Positions 51,194 to 60,697 of a stretch of 64,000 bases of DNA are shown in pieces; position 1 is the first letter of the stretch, and every line of letters starts with the position of its first letter. The stretch covers positions 1,612,001 through 1,676,000 of the forward strand of contig CBDDAE010000001.1 of the NCBI GenBank assembly GCA_965224795.1, in the 5' to 3' direction. This DNA comes from NVTR01 sp036480115. Its GTDB lineage: Bacteria > Pseudomonadota > Alphaproteobacteria > Rhodobacterales > Rhodobacteraceae. Both the position numbers and the translations under genes were made by a program. The notes beneath the pieces were generated by a model. The model did not search any database, was not told where the DNA came from, and saw nothing but the letters and a program-made list of their open reading frames with translations.

Positions 51194-52388
51194 TCAAATC
51201 CCTGATCAATGTTTCAAAGAAGGAATTCCCGCGCAGCCTGGCATTTCGGCGCAGAATTTTTGTCAAACCAGTTTCGTCTAATAATTTTCCATGTTTGTCC
51301 GGACATTCTGAAATTCCGTCCGAAGCAAGCAGTAACCTGTCCCCTTGGGTCAGTTGAATTTCAAAATCTGACCAGGTCGCGTCATCAATCAATCCCACCG
51401 GAAAGCCGCCGCTACCGCAATTCTCAATATCTCCACCACTGCGTTGAATCATCAGGCTGGGGTGGCCACATTGGGCAAATCGCCCGCGCCCGGTTTCTAG
51501 GTGGATATGTCCCAGCATCATTGTAAAATACAGTTCGGTCTCCATTTCTTCCATGATCAACTGGTTTATTAGGTTAGCCGCTTTTGCAGGCGAACGCGCT
51601 GTAATCTGGCCGTCATTTGCGCGACAAATCGCTAGGTTCTGATCGTTGGACTTGCCCGAAAGGTATCCCGCCAATCGCGCGGTCATCAAAGCAGACGCCA
51701 CCCCGTGCCCTGAAACATCAATTGAATACAAACCGATCTCTTTTTCTGAGATCGGAAAAACCCCGACCAAATCACCACCAACATGTCCGCAAGGTTGCAA
51801 AAGCAGTGAAACCTGGGCGGTACCAAAATCGTGAAATTTTTCGCGTACCAGTGATTGCTGCAATGCCCGTGCCTCTAATAGGTCTTGTTCCAACGAATTA
51901 TAAAGGACGCTAATTTTTGCAAGCGTATCGCTAACCAAACGGTTCTTTTCAGTTAGTTCACGTTCTACATTTAGTATCCGTTCGGCGGCTTTAATACGTG
52001 CCTGCAATTCTAGCGCCGCTACTGGTTTTGTAAGGAAGTCATCCGCGCCAACATCCAGCCCATGCGCCACTTCGCCTTTTTCAGATTTTGAGGTCAGCAA
52101 AATGAAATACCCGTAATGATCGCGATCCATTTCCCGAAATGCTTTGCAAAAATCCAGCCCATTCATGCCCGGCATCATCCAGTCACTAATTACAAGGTCG
52201 ATGTCCTGGGATTGGCAAATCACCAACCCTTCCTTGCCTGACGCTGCTTCCAGAACCTCAAAGCCCCAACGCGACAAATACGCCGAAAGAATTCGGCGCT
52301 GGGACCGGCTGTCATCCACAACCAGAACCCGTTTAATTGTCCCCTCAAATTGCGCCACAGAATTAACTGTTCCAAATTGTGCCGTCAC
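51120..52388 (-). CDS. Response regulator receiver fused to PP2C-type (SpoIIE) phosphatase
   Basis: A 422-residue signalling protein. Residues 19-135 are a receiver domain with acidic pair D25/D26, phospho-acceptor D69 (LVISDWMMPGMNG) and K in LTSKSEKG. A coiled coil (about 136-175) leads to a SpoIIE/RsbU PP2C domain with GGDLVGVFPI, YSIDVSGHGVASALMTARL and LLLASDGISECPD. GTG start 52388 has GGGGGA upstream. Such proteins dephosphorylate anti-sigma-factor antagonists; none is in the window. The divergent Hpt gene next door is a likely phosphodonor. Confidence 0.93.
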   Translation of the reverse strand: MTAQFGTVNSVAQFEGTIKRVLVVDDSRSQRRILSAYLSRWGFEVLEAASGKEGLVICQSQDIDLVISDWMMPGMNGLDFCKAFREMDRDHYGYFILLTSKSEKGEVAHGLDVGADDFLTKPVAALELQARIKAAERILNVERELTEKNRLVSDTLAKISVLYNSLEQDLLEARALQQSLVREKFHDFGTAQVSLLLQPCGHVGGDLVGVFPISEKEIGLYSIDVSGHGVASALMTARLAGYLSGKSNDQNLAICRANDGQITARSPAKAANLINQLIMEEMETELYFTMMLGHIHLETGRGRFAQCGHPSLMIQRSGGDIENCGSGGFPVGLIDDATWSDFEIQLTQGDRLLLASDGISECPDKHGKLLDETGLTKILRRNARLRGNSFFETLIRDLTKFADGQPFPDDISAVLLEYDGVS

Positions 52389-52510
52389 TGTTTGGTCCCC
52401 CTAAAATCCCCATGGATCAATCCTGCATCAACGGGGTTCACAGGGTATTAATCCTAAAATTACACCTATTATTCCTTGGGTGATTACCAGCGGTTAACAG
52501 GTACGCCCTA

Positions 52511-52888
52511 ATGTCCCCTGTGTGGGGGCGCAGACTAATTGAAAGCATGCGCATGATTTGTTGGGACCGGGTAAATGGACTTCGCGATGACGTTGGTCAG
52601 GAAGATTTTGACGAAGTCGTAGAAATTTTTTTGGAAGAAATGGACGAAGTAATGGATAGGCTGCGGGCCTTTCCCAATCCTTTAACCTATGAAGCAGAAC
52701 TACATTTTTTAAAAGGCAGCGCTTTAAATCTAGGCTTTGCCGCGTTGAGCAACATTTGCATGCAAAGCGAAAAACTTGCCGATGAATCCACTTGGGCAAG
52801 TATTGATTTGTCCGGCGTTATTGTAATCTATGAAAAATCCAAGATCGAATTTAACAGCGGTCAGCAAAAAGTTGAACATGCGGCCTAA
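52511..52888 (+). CDS. Histidine phosphotransfer (Hpt) domain protein
   Basis: A 125-residue single-domain phosphotransfer protein. Helical CWDRVNGLRDDVGQEDFDEV leads to the phospho-acceptor helix ELHFLKGSALNLGF, where H65-x2-K68-G69 is the Hpt site. An alternative start at ATG 52547 would remove 12 residues before the domain. It diverges from the receiver-PP2C gene and abuts ilvA tail to tail. A phosphorelay histidine kinase -> Hpt -> receiver-PP2C is inferred; the kinase is not in the window. Confidence 0.85.
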   Translation: MSPVWGRRLIESMRMICWDRVNGLRDDVGQEDFDEVVEIFLEEMDEVMDRLRAFPNPLTYEAELHFLKGSALNLGFAALSNICMQSEKLADESTWASIDLSGVIVIYEKSKIEFNSGQQKVEHAA

Positions 52889-54136
52889 CTAAACAACAAA
52901 TTCAGCCAGCGTTTCATCATTTGTAATATCGCGATAAACCACACCGGCTTTGTCAAATTCATTCAACAGCGCTAAAAAATTATCCGGTTGGCTGGTCTCT
53001 ATACCGATAAGCACTGACCCAAAATTTCGGGCAGATTTCTTCAGGTACTCAAACCGCGAAATATTGTCATCTGGGCCCAGCAGTTCAAGAAACTCTTTTA
53101 ACATTCCAGGGCGTTGAGGCATGCGCAAAATGAAATATTTTTTCACACCAGCATACCGCTGGGCCCGCTCTTTAACTTCCGGCAACCGTTCAAAATCAAA
53201 GTTACCTCCAGAGGTAACGCAGACCACAGTCTTGCCCTGAATCTCTTCTTTCAGGTCCGTAAGTGCGTCTATTGACAGCGCTCCGGCAGGTTCCAAAACA
53301 ATGCCCTCAATATTCAGCATTTCCAACATTGTTGTACAAATTCTATCTTCCGGACATGTCAAAACACGCTTTGGCGAAACGGATTTTAAAACCGAAAACG
53401 GCGCTACCCCAATAGTAGCGACCGCCGCGCCATCAACAAAAGAATTAACCCGATCCAGCTTTACCGGCTTTCCGGCCTGTAACGCCGCCCCAAGGCTTGC
53501 ACCGCCCGCCGGTTCAACAAAACGTATTTCTGTGTTTGGGGCAGCTTCCGTCAAGGTGGCCAAAACAGCCGCTGACAATCCCCCACCACCAACCGGTAAA
53601 ATCACCATATCTGGGGCTTTTGATAGTTGCGCCAGAATTTCTATCGCAACAGACGCCTGTCCCTCAATGACATCGTGATCATCAAACGGGGACAAAAAAT
53701 GCGCGTTCTTTTCAGAGCAGTATTTTTGCGCAGCCCCCAGCGTGTCATCAAAATAGTCACCCGTTAGTCTTATCTCGATGTGGTCACCGCCAAATATTCT
53801 TGTCTTTTCAATTTTCTGCTGCGGTGTGGTTACGGGCATAAAGATGACGCCATGCACACCAAAATGCCGGCAAACATAGGCAACACCCTGTGCGTGGTTC
53901 CCGGCACTGGCACAAACAAAGGCATTTTGCGCCGGATTCGCAGCCAAAACCTTACGGATTGCGTTGAACGCTCCTCTGATCTTATAGGAACGAACAGGGG
54001 TCAAATCCTCACGTTTCAGCCACAATTCGGCCCCAAAACGCTTTGAAAGGTGGTCATTTCGCTGCATAGGCGTCGGCTCAAATAGCGCGGCCATAGCTGC
54101 TTGTGCTGTTGTAGCGTTGTTATAAAATTGGCTCAT
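52889..54136 (-). CDS. ilvA: Threonine ammonia-lyase (biosynthetic type)
   Basis: Deaminates threonine to 2-oxobutanoate for isoleucine. Schiff-base Lys in VRSYKIRGA (K52), CASAGNHAQG near 89, PVGGGGLSAA near 187, and a C-terminal ACT-like domain (YFILRMPQRPGMLKEFLELL) for feedback control. ATG 54136 (MSQFYNNATTAQ) gives 415 residues, the usual short IlvA form; the open frame to 54283 overlaps the divergent gene's upstream region. Confidence 0.93.
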   Translation of the reverse strand: MSQFYNNATTAQAAMAALFEPTPMQRNDHLSKRFGAELWLKREDLTPVRSYKIRGAFNAIRKVLAANPAQNAFVCASAGNHAQGVAYVCRHFGVHGVIFMPVTTPQQKIEKTRIFGGDHIEIRLTGDYFDDTLGAAQKYCSEKNAHFLSPFDDHDVIEGQASVAIEILAQLSKAPDMVILPVGGGGLSAAVLATLTEAAPNTEIRFVEPAGGASLGAALQAGKPVKLDRVNSFVDGAAVATIGVAPFSVLKSVSPKRVLTCPEDRICTTMLEMLNIEGIVLEPAGALSIDALTDLKEEIQGKTVVCVTSGGNFDFERLPEVKERAQRYAGVKKYFILRMPQRPGMLKEFLELLGPDDNISRFEYLKKSARNFGSVLIGIETSQPDNFLALLNEFDKAGVVYRDITNDETLAEFVV

Positions 54137-54282
54137 TCGCACGGTTTGGCCCGAATTTACCCGAAACTCAAGTTTAACAATGTTGCAGGAATGCCCCACC
54201 TCTGAATTGCCGCATTTCCGCTTAGAAGCTGCCTGCATTCGACAGGAAACTTTACCTTGCGAAATACGCATGAGGGAAAACA

Positions 54283-54792
54283 ATGACTGTGCGGTTCAAA
54301 ATGGGAAATTCTGCGGCTGCCATGCCAGTATTGCGTATGGCTGCGATAGCTCTGACCAGCATGACTTTGGCTGCCAATGTAGCCAATGCGCAGGCCGAGC
54401 AGATGGCAAAGCCGCAACTGGAAATCGTACAAAATCAGAACGAATTTCGCTCGGCGATCAACAAGTTTTTGTATAACTTTAACAAAATTTCTATTGGAGG
54501 TGGGCGGACTTTTTCTCGCCCGCGTCTGGTAACAAAATCCTACAGCCCGGTTCCCGAAAAAGGGTTGGGAGATCTGTCTATCAGTTCTTCAAATTTCTCA
54601 CTTCCGTTATCTGATCTTCAAACCGAAGTTGCCGGTTCCCCAGAACGGGACAACGACGACGTCTTCAATTTCAATACTAGCCAGCCTGCCGAACCTCTGG
54701 AACAACAGCCTGATCTGCCAGTAGCTTTGGTTGAAGCAATTGAAACGCCTGCGAAAGATAGCGACATCAGCAAAGCATCGCTGGATTTCTAA
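54283..54792 (+). CDS. Secreted protein of unknown function, 169 residues
   Basis: I do not recognise it. A long signal peptide with a hydrophobic core (MAAIALTSMTLAANVANAQA at about residues 19-38) should direct export. The mature part begins with a short conserved-looking stretch (EFRSAINKFLYNFNKISIGG) and then becomes low-complexity, rich in Ser, Pro, Asp and Glu, probably disordered. GAGGGAA lies upstream of ATG 54283. It is divergent from ilvA and 121 bases before argG in the same direction. Confidence 0.7.
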   Translation: MTVRFKMGNSAAAMPVLRMAAIALTSMTLAANVANAQAEQMAKPQLEIVQNQNEFRSAINKFLYNFNKISIGGGRTFSRPRLVTKSYSPVPEKGLGDLSISSSNFSLPLSDLQTEVAGSPERDNDDVFNFNTSQPAEPLEQQPDLPVALVEAIETPAKDSDISKASLDF

Positions 54793-54913
54793 GCTCTGGT
54801 TAGTCCAATCCTAGCTCTATCCAGCACATGGGCAGCTTGGCGTTTCGCAACCCTTGCCGAAATTTCCAAAACCCAATAGACCCGGCGCAAAATTGCTGCA
54901 CGGGAATAATTTT

Positions 54914-56137
54914 ATGTCATCGCCTAAAAAAGTCGTCCTTGCCTATTCCGGCGGGTTGGATACATCAATCATCCTGAAATGGTTGCAGATCGAATATGGG
55001 TGCGAAGTCGTCACCTTTACCGCCGATCTGGGCCAGGGCGAAGAACTGGAACCAGCCCGCGCCAAGGCCGAGCTGTTGGGAATAAAGCCGGAAAATATCC
55101 ATATCGAAGATGTGCGCGAAGAATTCGTGCGCGATTTTGTGTTCCCGATGTTTCGCGCCAATGCCCTGTATGAGGGTCTGTATTTGCTGGGCACTTCAAT
55201 TGCCCGGCCGCTTATTTCCAAGCGCTTGGTGGAAATTGCCGCTGAATGCGGGGCCGACGCTGTAGCCCACGGTGCGACCGGTAAAGGCAATGATCAGGTG
55301 CGGTTTGAACTCGCCGCCTATGCGCTGAACCCCGATATCAAAGTCATCGCGCCCTGGCGGGAATGGGATCTGTCCAGCCGGACGAAACTGATTGATTTCG
55401 CCGAACAACACCAAATACCGATTGCCACAGACAAACGCGGTGAGGCGCCGTTTTCGGTGGACGCCAACCTGTTGCACACATCAAGCGAAGGCAAAGTGCT
55501 GGAAGATCCGGCCGTTGAGGCACCGGATTACGTTTACCAGCGTACCGTCGCCCCGGAAGATGCGCCAAATACGCCTGAGTTCATCAAAGTTGGTTTTGAA
55601 AAAGGCGACGCGGTATCGCTGAACGGTAAGCCATTGTCCCCGGCTGAAATGCTAACGACTCTGAATAAGCTGGGCGGCAAACACGGCTGCGGCCGGCTTG
55701 ATCTGGTCGAAGGTCGCTTTGTCGGTATGAAGTCCCGCGGAATTTATGAAACCCCGGGCGGTACGTTGCTCCTAGAGGCACACCGCGCCATCGAAAGCAT
55801 CACCCTTGATCGTGGTGCCGCGCATCTGAAAGATGAAATCATGCCAAAATACGCCGAGCTGATCTATAATGGTTTTTGGTATTCGCCGGAGCGAGAGATG
55901 CTTCAGGCCTTAATAGACACTTCTCAAACCCATGTGACCGGCACCGTTCGCCTGAAACTGTACAAAGGATCGGCGCGCACTGTGGGCCGCTGGTCGAATC
56001 ATTCACTGTATTCCGAAGAGCATGTAACCTTTGAAGACGATGCGGGTGCTTATGATCAGAAAGATGCTGCCGGATTCATTCAGCTGAACGCATTGCGCCT
56101 GAAACTACTGGCAGCACGGGATCGGCGGGTTAAATAA
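54914..56137 (+). CDS. argG: Argininosuccinate synthase
   Basis: Joins citrulline and aspartate with ATP, the penultimate arginine step. The ATP pyrophosphatase loop AYSGGLDTS is at residues 10-18; SRPLISKRLVEIA, GATGKGNDQVRFE and EGRFVGMKSRGIYETPGG are family blocks. 407 residues. ATG 54914 (MSSPKKVVLAYSGG) was preferred over the frame opening at 54854. One base overlaps the next gene. Confidence 0.97.
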   Translation: MSSPKKVVLAYSGGLDTSIILKWLQIEYGCEVVTFTADLGQGEELEPARAKAELLGIKPENIHIEDVREEFVRDFVFPMFRANALYEGLYLLGTSIARPLISKRLVEIAAECGADAVAHGATGKGNDQVRFELAAYALNPDIKVIAPWREWDLSSRTKLIDFAEQHQIPIATDKRGEAPFSVDANLLHTSSEGKVLEDPAVEAPDYVYQRTVAPEDAPNTPEFIKVGFEKGDAVSLNGKPLSPAEMLTTLNKLGGKHGCGRLDLVEGRFVGMKSRGIYETPGGTLLLEAHRAIESITLDRGAAHLKDEIMPKYAELIYNGFWYSPEREMLQALIDTSQTHVTGTVRLKLYKGSARTVGRWSNHSLYSEEHVTFEDDAGAYDQKDAAGFIQLNALRLKLLAARDRRVK

Positions 56138-56595
56138 TGCTTGAGTTACGTAAAATCGTGAAGCCTGACTTGCGCACTTATTTTGCCCTTAAGGTTTTGC
56201 CAGAGCAGAACGACCTAGTCTCGCCCAACGAAATCACGTTGGCGCAGGCAGCCTATGAAACCGGTTCTTACGTCTGGGGTCTGTGGGAGGGCGACACTGC
56301 GGTGGGCATGATAGCGATGATTCACCCTAGGGAATCGGATGATCTGGACGAGGGCGACGACCCGGATGCAGCATATGTCTGGCGACTGATGGTCGGAGCC
56401 GAGCATCAAGGCAAGGGGTTCGGCAAACAGGCATTGCTGGCAGCCATAAATCAGGCCGCTAATTGGGGCCTGCCACGGATATGCCTGACGGTTGCAGATG
56501 AAGCGCACAGTGCAATTGAGTTTTATGAAAACCTGGGCTTCGTGAAAACCGGTCGTGTCGTCGACACTGAGATTGAATTGATCCGCGACATTTGA
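56137..56595 (+). CDS. GNAT family N-acetyltransferase
   Basis: A 152-residue acetyltransferase. The acetyl-CoA loop VGAEHQGKGFGKQALLAAI at about residues 86-104 is the Q/RxxGxG/A motif. AHSAIEFYENLGFVKTGRV is the usual motif B end. Its ATG shares one base with the argG stop (TAATG), so it is translationally coupled. Amine substrate unknown; similar to spermidine/amino-acid acetyltransferases. Confidence 0.88.
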   Translation: MLELRKIVKPDLRTYFALKVLPEQNDLVSPNEITLAQAAYETGSYVWGLWEGDTAVGMIAMIHPRESDDLDEGDDPDAAYVWRLMVGAEHQGKGFGKQALLAAINQAANWGLPRICLTVADEAHSAIEFYENLGFVKTGRVVDTEIELIRDI

Positions 56596-56740
56596 ATTTT
56601 GGCCAAAACACGCGACATTGACCCGACCAGTTCACTAAAATTATTGTCCGATAGAAATCCGACCAAAGTCTGACGTTTGTCTGAAAAGCTAATTGCGGTT
56701 GTTTTCCTCGGCTACCTCCGATTACCAATTCCTTAGTTCA

Positions 56741-57436
56741 TCACAGGTTCGCCCGCATCTTTTCATAATACGGCATAGCCAGATCCACCAGTTTCGCGTC
56801 CTTGCCCGCCAATATGGGTAACGCTTTTTCTGGCCCGGCAAACCCGGTGCTTTGATGCACTGCCGGATACCAATGGGGCGCCCAGGCCCCGTCGGATCGG
56901 TGCCCGCCTTTGGGCCATGACAGCATTGCCGGATCAAACTGCAATCCGATGGTTTCACACAGTTTCATCAATGATCCTTCTGGATCATCGCGCACCGCTG
57001 CGCTGTCCAATACCACGCCACCGACCCGTTCAAAAACCTCTACCTGTTGGCGAAAACCAATGTCTTCGAGTGTTGGCGATTCTCGTTTGGCCGCATAGCT
57101 GGCAACCACCCGCGCAGGGTGCCGGATCAGGTGAATATTAACGCATTCTTCGGTCCATTTGATTGGAAAGTCTGGCAACATATGGTGCGGCATGTGTTTC
57201 ATATAAAAGTGTTTTTTAGTCTCAGGTATCACCCCGAAACACCGCGCCGCCACAGCCTTGGGATCAGGTTCACCTGCCGAGATAATCGCTTCCCGCATCG
57301 GATGGTCCAGCCCGGTCGCATTCAAATACGCCCCATAAAACGGCTCATCCCAAACTGCAAAATCGTCCCGCGCCGCGAAGGCATACATCATGGCCGTTGA
57401 CAGGTTTCGTGGCCCTGACCACATGGCAATTCGCAT
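56741..57436 (-). CDS. Sulfotransferase-like P-loop protein
   Basis: A 231-residue protein with a PAPS-type N-terminal loop MWSGPRNLSTAMM and the DEPFYGAYL segment, then HLIRHPARVVASYAA, the 3'-phosphate-binding region of sulfotransferases. Two ATGs in tandem occur at 57439 and 57436; GAGGT is best spaced for the second. Related alphaproteobacterial proteins are annotated as branched-chain-aminotransferase-associated or HAD-like, and the sulfate acceptor is unknown. It stands alone on the minus strand. Confidence 0.75.
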   Translation of the reverse strand: MRIAMWSGPRNLSTAMMYAFAARDDFAVWDEPFYGAYLNATGLDHPMREAIISAGEPDPKAVAARCFGVIPETKKHFYMKHMPHHMLPDFPIKWTEECVNIHLIRHPARVVASYAAKRESPTLEDIGFRQQVEVFERVGGVVLDSAAVRDDPEGSLMKLCETIGLQFDPAMLSWPKGGHRSDGAWAPHWYPAVHQSTGFAGPEKALPILAGKDAKLVDLAMPYYEKMRANL

Positions 57437-57592
57437 CATGATACCTCTTCTTCAATTGATGTTTCTCCCGGACAGGACAAATTGTTTCAATCAATGGTCA
57501 ATTTGTAAACTGTCCTCACCCCTGCGTGAAACCAAATAATTTATGTTGCGTTTCTTCGGCACAAGCGCATTTTGCAGACAAAGGAGAGTGTT

Positions 57593-58237
57593 ATGAAAAG
57601 TATCATATTGACAGTGGCCATTATATTTGGGGTTTTCGCCCAATCACACATGGCGAACGCTGCAAAGCTGGAAACTGCTGTTGTAGCCGGCGGATGTTTC
57701 TGGTGTGTCGAATCCGATTTTGAATCAGTTGCTGGGGTTTCCAAAGTCGTTAGCGGCTATACCGGTGGCACGACAGCAAACCCAACCTACAAAAAGGTTA
57801 CCAAAGGCGGCACTGGCCACTATGAAGCAGTGCAAATAACCTATGACCCGGATCGGGTATCCTATGATCAGCTTTTAAACATGTTCTTGCGTTCAGTCGA
57901 TCCAACTGATGCCGGCGGACAGTTTTGTGACCGGGGTAATTCTTACCGCACAGCTATATTTACCAATGGCGCGGGTGAAGCAGCTGCTGCCAACGCAGCT
58001 ATTGCCCAGGCTCAATCGGATCTGGGGCAAACTATTGTCACCCCGGTGCTTGCGGCTTCGCGCTTTTATCCTGCCGAATCCTACCACCAGAATTACTACA
58101 AAGGTAAGAAAATAGTGGTCACCCGACGCGGTCCAAAGTCCCAGGCTGCAGCATACAAATTTTACCGAGAAGCCTGCGGTCGTGATCAGCGGGTAAGGTC
58201 ACTTTGGGGCAATGCAGCACCCTTTGTCAGCCACTAA
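57593..58237 (+). CDS. msrA: Peptide methionine sulfoxide reductase MsrA, exported form
   Basis: Reduces Met-S-sulfoxide. A signal peptide (SIILTVAIIFGVFAQSHMANA, cut near residue 24) precedes the domain; the nucleophile C35 is in GGCFWC, with the C38 beside it, and RSVDPTDAGGQFCDRGNSYR, YHQNYYK are conserved. Resolving Cys may be the C-terminal EACGRD. AAAGGAG precedes ATG 57593. No MsrB or MsrP is adjacent. Export means periplasmic repair. Confidence 0.93.
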   Translation: MKSIILTVAIIFGVFAQSHMANAAKLETAVVAGGCFWCVESDFESVAGVSKVVSGYTGGTTANPTYKKVTKGGTGHYEAVQITYDPDRVSYDQLLNMFLRSVDPTDAGGQFCDRGNSYRTAIFTNGAGEAAAANAAIAQAQSDLGQTIVTPVLAASRFYPAESYHQNYYKGKKIVVTRRGPKSQAAAYKFYREACGRDQRVRSLWGNAAPFVSH

Positions 58238-58257
58238 ACCCGACTTTCAGATCTATT

Positions 58258-58293
58258 AACCGCCGCTTAGCCATTCTTGGTTTTGCGGCGGTT
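58258..58293. terminator. Convergent hairpin between msrA and maeB
   Basis: AACCGCCGC (58258-58266) pairs with GCGGCGGTT (58285-58293) across an 18-base loop. The T tract is poor on both strands, so termination is likely but weak. Confidence 0.55.
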
Positions 58294-58297
58294 ATAG

Positions 58298-60562
58298 TTA
58301 GGCGGATTGCCCAAACTTGCAGCCGGCAATAACTGCCATATTCAAAATATCATTTACCGTTGAACCCGTCGAACATATTTGAATTGGCTTATCAATGCCT
58401 GTCAAAATCGGCCCAATCACTGTCGCCCCGGCCATCTCTTGTAACAGCTTAACTGAAATAGAGGCAGAATGACGCGCCGGAACAACCAACACATTCGCCG
58501 GACCAGTTAACCTGCAAAACGGATACTGGGCCATTGCTTCCGGGTTTAGGGCGACATCCACTGTCATTTCACCATCGTATTCATAATCAACACCGCGCCC
58601 ATCCAATACTTCTGAAGCTTGCAACATTTTGGTAGCGCGCTCGCTAACCGGATAGCCAAAGGTTGAAAAACTAAGGAACGCAACCCGGGGTTCAATTCCC
58701 ATGCCTCTTGCTACTGCCACGGCGCGCTCGGATATGTCTGCCAAATCCTCTTCGCTTGGCCATTCGTGAACCAATGTGTCGGCGATAAATATAATCCGGC
58801 CTTTGTGGATCACCGCTGTAACCCCAACCGCGCCGTCTTTGGCGCTTGCATCAAATACCTTGTTGATCAGATCCAACACATGGGCAGATTTACGGGTCGC
58901 ACCTGTCACCAGTGCGTCCCCATGGCCGTGGGCCAGCATCAGCGCCGAAAACACGTGCCGGTCCCTAGCTGCCAGCCGGTGGATATCCTGTGTATCAAAC
59001 CCTTGACGTTGTAGCCGCTGGTACAGGAAATCTTTGTAAGCCTCTAGATGTTCGGTATTGGCAGCATTGACGATCTCAAGTTCACTGTAGGCATCTTCCA
59101 TGCCTTCTGATTTCAGTTTCTTTTTGATATCAGCCTCGCGGCCCACAACAACGGCTTGGCCAAAGCCATTGCGTTGATAGGCAATCGCGGCTTTCAACAC
59201 CCGTGCGTCATCGCCTTCGGCAAAAATGGTTCGGGTCTGGGCAGCGCGGGCCCGAGTGTTCAGCCCCTGCAAAATGGACGCCGTAGGATCCATCAACGCC
59301 TGCAGGTTTAGTCGATACCCATCCATATCAATGATCGGGCGACGGGCGACGCCAGTATCCATGCCCGCCATGGCAACCGCCGGGGGAATACGGTGGATCA
59401 GTCGGGGATCAAATGGTGTGGGGATGATGTAATCACGCCCGAATGTCAGCTTGCGACCATAGGCCAGTGCCACCTCATCCGGTACCGGTTCACGGGCCAG
59501 TTCGGCAAGTGCATTGGCGCAGGCGATTTTCATTTCGTCATTGATGGCGCGGGCATGGATGTCCAGCGAGCCGCGAAACAGATAGGGAAAGCCCAGCACG
59601 TTATTGACCTGATTGGGGTAATCCGAACGTCCGGTGGCAACGATGGCATCATCGCGCACCTCATGGGCGTCTTCCGGGGTAATTTCCGGGTCTGGGTTTG
59701 CCATTGCGAAAATCACCGGGTTTGGCGCCATGCTTTTGACCATCGCCTGCGTTACAGCGCCCTTGGCAGACACGCCCAAAAACACATCGGCACCGTCCAT
59801 TGCTTCATCCAATGTGCGGGCTTTTGTATTTGCGGCATGGGCCGATTTCCACTGGTTCATACCTTCGGTACGGCCCTGATAGATCACACCTTTAGTGTCG
59901 CACATGATGCAATTATCGTGCTTGGCACCCATGGTTTTGATCAACTCAAGGCAAGCAATACCTGCCGCCCCAGCCCCATTTACCACGATGCGGCAATCTT
60001 CGATTTTTTTACCTGAAATATGCAGCGCATTGATCAGCCCGGCCAGACAGATCACCGCCGTTCCATGCTGATCATCGTGAAACACAGGGATGTCCATCGT
60101 TTCCTTAAGCTGCTGCTCAATGATGAAACACTCCGGGGCTTTTATGTCTTCAAGATTGATGCCGCCAAAGCTGGGGCCCATCAGTTTGACCGCGTTGATG
60201 ATCGCTTCCGGGTCTTCTGTGTCCAGCTCAATATCAATAGAATTCACATCGGCAAAGCGTTTGAACAAAACCGCCTTGCCTTCCATCACCGGCTTGGACG
60301 CCAACGCGCCCAGATTGCCAAGGCCCAACACTGCTGTGCCATTGGAAATCACCGCAACCAGATTACCCTTATTGGTATAATCATAGGCGCATTCGGGATT
60401 GGCAGCGATTTCTTCACAGGGCACTGCAACACCGGGGCTATAGGCCAGCGACAGGTCGCGTTGGGTTGCCATTGGGACAGACGCAGTGACGTCAAATTTG
60501 CCGGGGCGTGGTTCCAAATGAAAGGCCAGGGCTTCTTCGCGGGTAACTTTAATTCTGGTCAT
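58298..60562 (-). CDS. maeB: NADP-dependent malic enzyme with phosphotransacetylase-like C-terminal domain
   Basis: Decarboxylates malate to pyruvate. The 754 residues from ATG 60562 hold a malic N-terminal domain (SLAYSPGVAVPCEEIA; KGNLVAVISNGTAVLGLGN), the NAD(P)-binding malic domain (INGAGAAG-type VVNGAGAAGIACLELIK), and a C-terminal PTA/PTB domain (LVTGATRKSAHVLDLI). The C-terminal domain in such fusions is usually regulatory. AGGA lies ten bases upstream. The open frame continuing to 60913 covers the mutS start region and was rejected. Divergent from mutS. Confidence 0.95.
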   Translation of the reverse strand: MTRIKVTREEALAFHLEPRPGKFDVTASVPMATQRDLSLAYSPGVAVPCEEIAANPECAYDYTNKGNLVAVISNGTAVLGLGNLGALASKPVMEGKAVLFKRFADVNSIDIELDTEDPEAIINAVKLMGPSFGGINLEDIKAPECFIIEQQLKETMDIPVFHDDQHGTAVICLAGLINALHISGKKIEDCRIVVNGAGAAGIACLELIKTMGAKHDNCIMCDTKGVIYQGRTEGMNQWKSAHAANTKARTLDEAMDGADVFLGVSAKGAVTQAMVKSMAPNPVIFAMANPDPEITPEDAHEVRDDAIVATGRSDYPNQVNNVLGFPYLFRGSLDIHARAINDEMKIACANALAELAREPVPDEVALAYGRKLTFGRDYIIPTPFDPRLIHRIPPAVAMAGMDTGVARRPIIDMDGYRLNLQALMDPTASILQGLNTRARAAQTRTIFAEGDDARVLKAAIAYQRNGFGQAVVVGREADIKKKLKSEGMEDAYSELEIVNAANTEHLEAYKDFLYQRLQRQGFDTQDIHRLAARDRHVFSALMLAHGHGDALVTGATRKSAHVLDLINKVFDASAKDGAVGVTAVIHKGRIIFIADTLVHEWPSEEDLADISERAVAVARGMGIEPRVAFLSFSTFGYPVSERATKMLQASEVLDGRGVDYEYDGEMTVDVALNPEAMAQYPFCRLTGPANVLVVPARHSASISVKLLQEMAGATVIGPILTGIDKPIQICSTGSTVNDILNMAVIAGCKFGQSA

Positions 60563-60697
60563 TGGGCATTGATCCTGCTGAGTGTGTCCCAACACATAGA
60601 CGCCAGTGCGCCCATGCTCAACAATTTCCCGATATTGCGTCTTTCCGCCGCCACGGGCTGTTAGTATGGTGTTCCAAACAAACATCTGGGGGATGTT

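Noticed and set aside
56597..56608. TTTTGGCCAAAA, a perfect 12-base palindrome directly after the GNAT gene
   Set aside because: No loop, so not a terminator, and no partner site is seen. It could be chance; not listed as a feature.
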